The notes under the pieces: generated by a model
What the model was told of the DNA's origin: nothing
Seen by the model: the letters and a program-made list of their open reading frames with translations, nothing else
The model's database searches: none
Program-made: the position numbers and the translations under genes
Assembly: GCF_003467445.1 (NCBI RefSeq)
Contig: NZ_QSGS01000009.1
Location: forward strand, 1-64,000
Length of the DNA: 64,000 nt
Direction of reading: 5' to 3'
From: Exiguobacterium sp. AM39-5BH
Lineage (GTDB): Bacteria; Bacillota; Bacilli; Exiguobacteriales; Exiguobacteriaceae
Part shown: piece by piece, positions 58,436 through 64,000 of the stretch
Layout: the number at the start of each line of letters is the position of its first letter
Numbering within the stretch: the stretch's first letter is position 1

Positions 58436-61315
58436 ATGACTCATTTTACAGAACAACTCAAAAATTCGTTAGAAAAAGGGTTCATTGATAAGCATCATCA
58501 TCACGTGAGTCCATTTAAACCTGAGTTATTAATGAATGAAAAACATAAACGACAAGATGTACTTACTTCACTTCTAGACGAACTAAAGGGATGCCAATCT
58601 TTCTTATTCTCTGTTGCGTTTATTACGGAAGCTGGCTTAGCTACGTTAAAATCTACGCTTTCCGACTTACATGATAAAGGTATCCGTGGAAAAATCATGA
58701 CTTCAACGTACCAATACTTTAATCAACCTAAAGTCTTTAAAGAACTATTAAAACTGAAGAATGTAGATATTCGCATTTCAGAAGTTGAGGCATTCCACTC
58801 TAAGGGATACATTTTTCAACATGAAGAGTACTACTCATTAATTGTTGGAAGTTCTAATTTGACGTCTGGAGCGTTAAAGACAAATTACGAGTGGAATCTG
58901 AAGTTGACCTCTCACGAGAATGGAGAAATTGTCGGACACTTCCTCGATCAGTTTGAAGAAATGTGGAGTGTTTCAGTTCCATTGACACTTGAATGGATTT
59001 CAGCTTACGAACGTTCGTATCGTCCAGTCTTCGGAGAACGTGTAGCTGAATTTCCAGACTCGTATGGAGTCAATCGATTAAAAGAAGCGTTACAGGTAGA
59101 ACCTAATTCGATGCAACTAGCAGCTTTAAGTGGGATTGAGGCCGTTCGTGCGCATGGAAATACAAGAGCGCTCGTCGTATCAGCGACGGGCACGGGAAAA
59201 ACATATTTAGCCGCTTTTGATGTTCGTCGCTATCGACCGAAGCGAATGCTATTCGTAGTGCATCGCGAACAGATTTTGCAAAAAGCAAAGAATGATTTTC
59301 ATCGAGTCATTGGTGGTGATGCAAGTGATTTTGGTATCCTGTCAGGTTCGAGCCGAGCAATGGGAGCTAGGTATGTCTTTGCAACGATCCAAACAATTTC
59401 TAAACAAGAAACATTAGATCAGTTTAACCGAGACGCATTTGACTACGTATTGATTGATGAGAGTCACCGAGCAGGAGCGGTTACATATCAACGAATTATA
59501 GAACATTTCACACCACAATTTTTATTAGGAATGACAGCAACTCCTGAACGTTCAGATGGATATGATTTATTTAAGTTGTTTGATTACAACATTGCATATG
59601 AGATTCGGTTACAAGAAGCGCTTGAAGAGGACATGTTGTGTCCTTTCCACTATTTTGGAGTGACAGATCTTGAAGTGAGTGGAAATCAAGTTGAGTTTGA
59701 TGTATTCACTCAGCTCGTGTCAGAGGAACGTGTAGAACGGATTATCGAGAAGATTGATTACTATGGTTTTTCTGGAGAGCGTTTATGTGGTTTGATGTTC
59801 TGTAGTTCAAAACGAGAAGCGAAACGACTTTCTGAGGAATTGAATCATCGAGGTTTTAGAACATGTGCTTTAACCGGAGATGATTCGCAAGAAAAGAGAC
59901 GAGTTGAAGTGACTAATTTGGAAGAGGGTCGTCTAGATTACATTTTAACAGTTGATATATTCAACGAAGGTATTGATATTCCAAGCATTAATCAAGTCGT
60001 CATGTTGCGACAGACAGAATCAAGTATTATTTTTGTTCAACAACTAGGACGGGGATTAAGAAAACACAGCTCAAAACAATACGTGACCGTTATCGATTTC
60101 ATTGCTAACTACAAAAATAACTATTTGATTCCAATCGCTTTATCCGGAGACCGCTCTCAAAATAAAGATTCGATTCGGAGAAAAGTAATCGATCGTAGCT
60201 ATATTTCTGGCACGTCGACCATTAATTTTGAAGCCATCGCAAAAGAGCGAATTTACGAATCGATTAATCAAGCAAAACTAACGGACTTAAAAGTGTTAAA
60301 AGAGGCTTATCACAATTTGAAAAACCGTTTAGGCCGACCTCCGATGCTAAGTGATTTTGTTGAACATTATTCAATGGATCCAATTGTTATTGGAACAAAG
60401 AAGGGTCATTACGGTGCCTTTTTGAATATAGTGGAGCCTGATCTCCCTAATCTTCCTTCCATTCATTCGAAAGTTCTGTTGATGGTGACCCAAGAGTTAT
60501 TATCAGGAAAACGAGTACATGAGGCATTGTTAATGCAACTTCTGTTGGAGCAGGAAAGTTTGAACAAACAAGATTTTATTCATCGCTTGCGTGAGCAGGG
60601 CATACGAAGTGATCAAGCTACCATTCACTCTTTAGAAAATGTATTATCACTAAACTTCTTTAAAGATGCTGATCGATTGAAGTATGGAGGACACGCCTTA
60701 ATTTCTTGGGAAGGTGAGGTGTATAGATTCTCATCTCATATGCACTCTTTATTAAAAGATGAATGGTTCACTCAGCTGTTTAAAGATGTATTAACAGCTT
60801 CCTTAGCTAGAGGTCAACGATACGATCAAACAAAACCATTAACCCGACTTGAAAAATACACGAGGAAAGATGCTTGCCGCCTATTAAATTGGGATAAAGA
60901 AGAACAATCGACGATATATGGCTACAAAATAAAACATCAAACTTGTCCGATTTTTGTCACATACCATAAGGGTGAAGACGTTGAAGCTAGCGTCAATTAT
61001 GGAGACTCCTTTATTAATCCAGAAGTGTTTCATTGGTATACGAGAAGCAGAAGAACGACAAAATCGGAAGAAGTACGTAAAATCATTGAAGCACAGGAAA
61101 GAGAAATCGATATTCATCTCTTTGTGAAAAAGGATGATGATGAAGGCGGAGATTTCTACTATTTGGGTGAAGTCAAACCGGATCGCGAATCTGTTCAAGA
61201 TACGACAATGCTGAATCAAAACAGACAGGAATTGTCTGTTGTTACGATGAACTTACTCCTCCAAGAACGTGTCGATCAGCAAATTTACGACTACTTACAT
61301 GAACAAACGCATTAA
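58436..61315 (+). CDS. PLD-SF2 helicase-DUF3427 protein, putative defence factor
   Basis: A 959-residue, AT-rich gene product. An N-terminal phospholipase-D-like nuclease domain shows FHSKGYIF and IVGSSNLTSGAL near residues 120-145. The SF2 helicase has Walker A SATGTGKTY near 252, DESH as IDESHRAG, MTATPERSDG and motif VI QQLGRGLRKH. The C-terminal part (about 600-959) ends in a DUF3427-type domain with GEVKPDRE, possibly nuclease-like. ATG 58436 follows GGAGG. Such three-part proteins are suspected anti-phage or DNA-restriction factors. The facing Nudix gene may belong to it. Confidence 0.85.
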   Translation: MTHFTEQLKNSLEKGFIDKHHHHVSPFKPELLMNEKHKRQDVLTSLLDELKGCQSFLFSVAFITEAGLATLKSTLSDLHDKGIRGKIMTSTYQYFNQPKVFKELLKLKNVDIRISEVEAFHSKGYIFQHEEYYSLIVGSSNLTSGALKTNYEWNLKLTSHENGEIVGHFLDQFEEMWSVSVPLTLEWISAYERSYRPVFGERVAEFPDSYGVNRLKEALQVEPNSMQLAALSGIEAVRAHGNTRALVVSATGTGKTYLAAFDVRRYRPKRMLFVVHREQILQKAKNDFHRVIGGDASDFGILSGSSRAMGARYVFATIQTISKQETLDQFNRDAFDYVLIDESHRAGAVTYQRIIEHFTPQFLLGMTATPERSDGYDLFKLFDYNIAYEIRLQEALEEDMLCPFHYFGVTDLEVSGNQVEFDVFTQLVSEERVERIIEKIDYYGFSGERLCGLMFCSSKREAKRLSEELNHRGFRTCALTGDDSQEKRRVEVTNLEEGRLDYILTVDIFNEGIDIPSINQVVMLRQTESSIIFVQQLGRGLRKHSSKQYVTVIDFIANYKNNYLIPIALSGDRSQNKDSIRRKVIDRSYISGTSTINFEAIAKERIYESINQAKLTDLKVLKEAYHNLKNRLGRPPMLSDFVEHYSMDPIVIGTKKGHYGAFLNIVEPDLPNLPSIHSKVLLMVTQELLSGKRVHEALLMQLLLEQESLNKQDFIHRLREQGIRSDQATIHSLENVLSLNFFKDADRLKYGGHALISWEGEVYRFSSHMHSLLKDEWFTQLFKDVLTASLARGQRYDQTKPLTRLEKYTRKDACRLLNWDKEEQSTIYGYKIKHQTCPIFVTYHKGEDVEASVNYGDSFINPEVFHWYTRSRRTTKSEEVRKIIEAQEREIDIHLFVKKDDDEGGDFYYLGEVKPDRESVQDTTMLNQNRQELSVVTMNLLLQERVDQQIYDYLHEQTH

Positions 61316-61316
61316 T

Positions 61317-61354
61317 AAAAGCCGAGACGTGATTGTTACACGTTCTCGGCTTTT
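61317..61354. terminator. Bidirectional terminator between helicase and Nudix gene
   Basis: AAAAGCCGAGA-CGTG pairs with CACG-TTCTCGGCTTTT around ATTGTTA. The stop of the converging Nudix gene lies in the loop. Confidence 0.88.
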
Positions 61355-61749
61355 GTCGTTTGATTGATGACGTCATTGACAGCAGGAATATCTGCCGGGG
61401 CCCACACGAGGGAATGTAAGTTATCACGTTTTAACCAAATTAACGCATCGTGTTCTGTCGCAATCGGCGTTCCTGATTTTAACTCAGCACGCAATGAAAT
61501 TAATTGAATAATGAACGTTTCATATTCATGTACATGTTCATTAATCACTTCGTGCGCAGTGATTTCACAAGCTAACTCTTCAGAAATCTCACGTTCAAGT
61601 GCTTCTTGCAAATTCTCACCGTCTTCAACTTTTCCACCAGGAAACTCCCACATGTTTGGAATCAACATATTTGTTGAGCGAAGGGCGCAGAGAATTTCTT
61701 GATTTTCATTTTCAATCACTGCTGCAACTACTTTTACTTTCTTTTTCAT
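61336..61749 (-). CDS. (Deoxy)nucleoside triphosphate pyrophosphohydrolase, MutT-like Nudix
   Basis: A 137-residue protein starting VKVVAAVIENENQEILCALR, with the Nudix box GGKVEDGENLQEALEREISE then ELACEI. It closely resembles the NTP pyrophosphohydrolase group that removes oxidised or unusual nucleotides. It is AT-rich like the helicase gene, and converges on it with a shared terminator. I recall DUF3427 helicases occurring next to such Nudix genes, which suggests a functional pair. Confidence 0.88.
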   Translation of the reverse strand: MKKKVKVVAAVIENENQEILCALRSTNMLIPNMWEFPGGKVEDGENLQEALEREISEELACEITAHEVINEHVHEYETFIIQLISLRAELKSGTPIATEHDALIWLKRDNLHSLVWAPADIPAVNDVINQTTKAENV

Positions 61750-61972
61750 TATAGCTACCTCATTCTCTTAAGTATTGATTGTATTCATCATAACATCTCT
61801 AGTTCCGCGAGATGACTTCGTTAGAATCTCTAAAAGTTTTCCGTACTTAACCCTTATCAAACATCACAAAAGCGTTATAATCAATATAACCATTATAAAC
61901 GGGGCGAGTCGGCGAATGGGGATTTACCGAATCGTCTCATACACAAATCCAGGGGAGAAGGATGGGGTTTTC

Positions 61973-63472
61973 ATGAGCAGTGTTCAAAAGAGAACAGACG
62001 TCATTTTGATTGGTGCCGGTATTATGAGTGCGACGCTCGGGTCGCTCTTTAAAGAGCTCGTACCAGAGTGGGAAGTCAAAGTGTTTGAGAAGCTCGAAAG
62101 TGCAGGGGAAGAGAGTTCGAACGAATGGAACAACGCCGGGACGGGACATGCCGCGCTCTGCGAGTTGAACTATACGACGGAGAAGCCGGATGGCACGCTC
62201 GACATCTCGAAAGCAATCAACGTGAACGAGCAGTTCCAAATCTCGCGTCAGTTTTGGGCGCATCTCGTCAACAAAGGCTTGATTCAAAATCCGGAAGCGT
62301 TCATCCGTTCGATTCCGCATATGAGCATGGTCCAAGGCGAGAAGGACATCGAATTCTTGAAGAAACGTTTGGAAGCGCTCACAAAGAATCCGTTGTTTGA
62401 AGGGATGGTCTTATCAGATGACCCGGAACAGCTCCATGACTGGATGCCGATTGTCATGGAAGGTCGTTCTGTCGATGAGCCGATTGCGGCGACGAAAATC
62501 GATTCGGGCACGGACGTCAACTTCGGCGCGCTCACACGGATGCTGTTCGATCATTTGACCGGCCAAGGTGTCGAGGTCAACTACAAACATAGCGTCGAGG
62601 ACGTCAAACGGTTGGACAACGGGCTATGGGAAGTGAAAGTGAAAGACATCGAGGCGAACACGATTGAGACGCACACGGCGCCGTTCTTGTTTATCGGCGG
62701 CGGTGGTGGAAGCCTACCCCTTCTCCAAAAGACGGGCATCCCGGAGTCGAAGCACATCGGTGGATTCCCGGTTAGCGGTCTGTTCCTCGTCTGTAAGAAC
62801 CGTGACGTCATCGAACAGCACAACGCGAAAGTATATGGCAAAGCGAAAGTCGGCGCACCGCCGATGTCGGTGCCTCATCTCGACACGCGCTTCATCGAAG
62901 GGCGCAAAGAGTTATTGTTCGGACCGTTCGCCGGCTTTACGCCGAAGTTCTTGAAGACGGGCTCGAACCTCGACCTCATCCAATCGGTCAAACCATACAA
63001 CGTCGTGACGATGCTCGCGGCCGGGGCGAAAGAGATGCCGCTCACGAAATATTTGATTGAACAGGTGCTCTTGTCGCATGACAAACGGATGGACGAGCTC
63101 CGTGAATTCATCCCGACCGCGAAGAACGAAGACTGGGAAATCGTCGTCGCCGGACAACGCGTGCAAGTCATCAAAGACACGCCGGACGGCAAAGGGACGC
63201 TCCAGTTCGGAACGGAAGTCGTCAGCGCCGAAGACGGATCGGTCGCAGCATTGCTCGGTGCATCACCGGGCGCGTCGACGGCCGTGCACGTCATGTTGAA
63301 AGTGCTCGAGCAGTGCTTCCCGAACCGGATGCCGGAATGGGAACCGAAAATCAAAGAGATGGTGCCGTCTTATGGCGTCTCGCTCTCGGATCACCCGGAA
63401 CTGTTCAAGACGATTCACGAATCGACAGCGATGGCGCTCGGCCTAAAAGAGAAAGGCGTCGTCTACAATTAA
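61973..63472 (+). CDS. mqo: Malate:quinone oxidoreductase
   Basis: A 499-residue FAD membrane-associated enzyme of the TCA cycle that passes electrons from malate to quinone. The FAD loop [20 protein letters not shown] is at the N-terminus, with [20 protein letters not shown], then [20 protein letters not shown] and the C-terminal [22 protein letters not shown] 61973 follows AGGATGGGG. A TATAAT (61876-61881) upstream is a probable -10, giving a leader of about 90 bases. Confidence 0.96.
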   Translation: MSSVQKRTDVILIGAGIMSATLGSLFKELVPEWEVKVFEKLESAGEESSNEWNNAGTGHAALCELNYTTEKPDGTLDISKAINVNEQFQISRQFWAHLVNKGLIQNPEAFIRSIPHMSMVQGEKDIEFLKKRLEALTKNPLFEGMVLSDDPEQLHDWMPIVMEGRSVDEPIAATKIDSGTDVNFGALTRMLFDHLTGQGVEVNYKHSVEDVKRLDNGLWEVKVKDIEANTIETHTAPFLFIGGGGGSLPLLQKTGIPESKHIGGFPVSGLFLVCKNRDVIEQHNAKVYGKAKVGAPPMSVPHLDTRFIEGRKELLFGPFAGFTPKFLKTGSNLDLIQSVKPYNVVTMLAAGAKEMPLTKYLIEQVLLSHDKRMDELREFIPTAKNEDWEIVVAGQRVQVIKDTPDGKGTLQFGTEVVSAEDGSVAALLGASPGASTAVHVMLKVLEQCFPNRMPEWEPKIKEMVPSYGVSLSDHPELFKTIHESTAMALGLKEKGVVYN

Positions 63473-63480
63473 GCGAGTAC

Positions 63481-63512
63481 AAGCGAGGATGTGTTCATAT
63501 TCTCGCTTTTTC
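63481..63512 (+). terminator. Terminator after mqo
   Basis: AAGCGAG pairs with CTCGCTT around a 14-base loop, followed by TTTTCTTTTT. Confidence 0.78.
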
Positions 63513-63588
63513 TTTTTGATTGTAAGACAATTAATCCATATATTGGTTAAAAATAAATAGAGCTCTACATAAAATTAGGAGGTGCTAC

Positions 63589-64000
63589 ATGGATAAAATT
63601 ATTCTTTCTGAATGGGAGCGTAAAAAATACGGTGACTACGTCGACCAACTTCGAAAGTATCCGGATTGCTTCGAATATTGTGTACTTCCCAATTATGAAG
63701 ATTATATGGAGACAGAGCAGACGGAATGTATTCAGTTAGGCGATTGTTTCGCAGTCTTGATGAGGCATGCGGGCCACTATATCCTGGTCGCTATCCTGTT
63801 TGATGTCGAATGGGAAACGAGACAAGTGTTAGAATGGCTCGACCGCTGGGAAGTGCGTTGCATGAGGCCGACAACAGAGACGCTTCTAATCTCACATGCG
63901 AATGATGTGGTTGAACAAATCAAATTCAAAGAACATCCACTTCTCTTGATTGAAAAAGGGTCGAAGACATTGCTTGTGAATCCTGAAGAGCTCGTTGATG
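63589..64000 (+). CDS. Hypothetical protein, cut by the right edge
   Basis: The ATG at 63589 follows TTAGGAGG and the frame stays open to the end of the window (137 codons). It reads MDKIILSEWERKKYGDYVDQ, then LRKYPDCFEYCVLPNYEDYM and later YILVAILFDVEWETRQVLEW. An acidic soluble protein; not recognised. Confidence 0.65.
   Translation, partial: MDKIILSEWERKKYGDYVDQLRKYPDCFEYCVLPNYEDYMETEQTECIQLGDCFAVLMRHAGHYILVAILFDVEWETRQVLEWLDRWEVRCMRPTTETLLISHANDVVEQIKFKEHPLLLIEKGSKTLLVNPEELVD

Noticed and set aside
61775..61972. Longer N-terminus of malate:quinone oxidoreductase
   Set aside because: The extra 66 codons include the probable promoter TATAAT and do not resemble the family, whose FAD loop follows directly after ATG 61973.

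Overview
The window is a chromosomal origin region of a low-GC Gram-positive bacterium of the Bacillales. Gene order around gyrA-gyrB-recF-yaaA-dnaN-dnaA | rpmH-rnpA-yidC ... mnmE-mnmG-rsmG-noc-parB ... ychF-rpsF-ssb-rpsR ... gdpP-rplI-dnaB-purA-walRKHIJ-htrA-rlmH follows the Bacillus plan. Balanced base composition, non-sporulating-type gene losses and protein sequences suggest Exiguobacterium; the genus is inferred and was not checked against a database. Layout: 1-8538 is a leftward block read from dnaA towards a 16S rRNA gene whose first bases lie at the left edge (dnaN, yaaA, recF, gyrB, gyrA, a degenerate HD-GYP protein). oriC is bipartite: a DnaA-box cluster upstream of dnaA (about 10.2-10.6 kb), and a second cluster between dnaA and dnaN (8.54-8.72 kb) where paired boxes, a GC triplet and DnaA-trio-like repeats form the probable unwinding site. 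From 10.9 kb rightwards lie the housekeeping operons for ribosomal proteins, RNase P, membrane insertion, tRNA modification, chromosome segregation, replication, purine synthesis and the WalRK cell-wall system, up to rlmH at 37.5 kb. ParB and Noc are present, but the ParA-type soj gene usually between them is missing, as is jag/khpB after yidC. Perfect or near-perfect parS sites lie in recF and before noc. From 37.6 kb the window is accessory: small unknown proteins, a membrane-anchored coiled-coil protein, an alpha/beta hydrolase, a Fur-box-preceded SGNH remnant, a glyoxalase, MsrA, a secreted HNH nuclease, a DUF4317 protein, DbpA helicase, two minimal nucleotidyltransferases, a FusB-type EF-G-binding protein, a HAD pseudogene, Nudix hydrolases, MprF, an adaA-alkA-ogt alkylation repair operon, DegV, a histidine phosphatase, an AT-rich island with a PLD-helicase-DUF3427 protein facing a MutT-like Nudix gene, then malate:quinone oxidoreductase and a gene cut by the right edge. 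A caution for every user: at least eight genes, including essential dnaN, dnaB, purA and walK, carry single-base deletions (about nine in all), several in homopolymers. These are far more likely to be sequence errors than real mutations; the features below give the reconstructed full extents.
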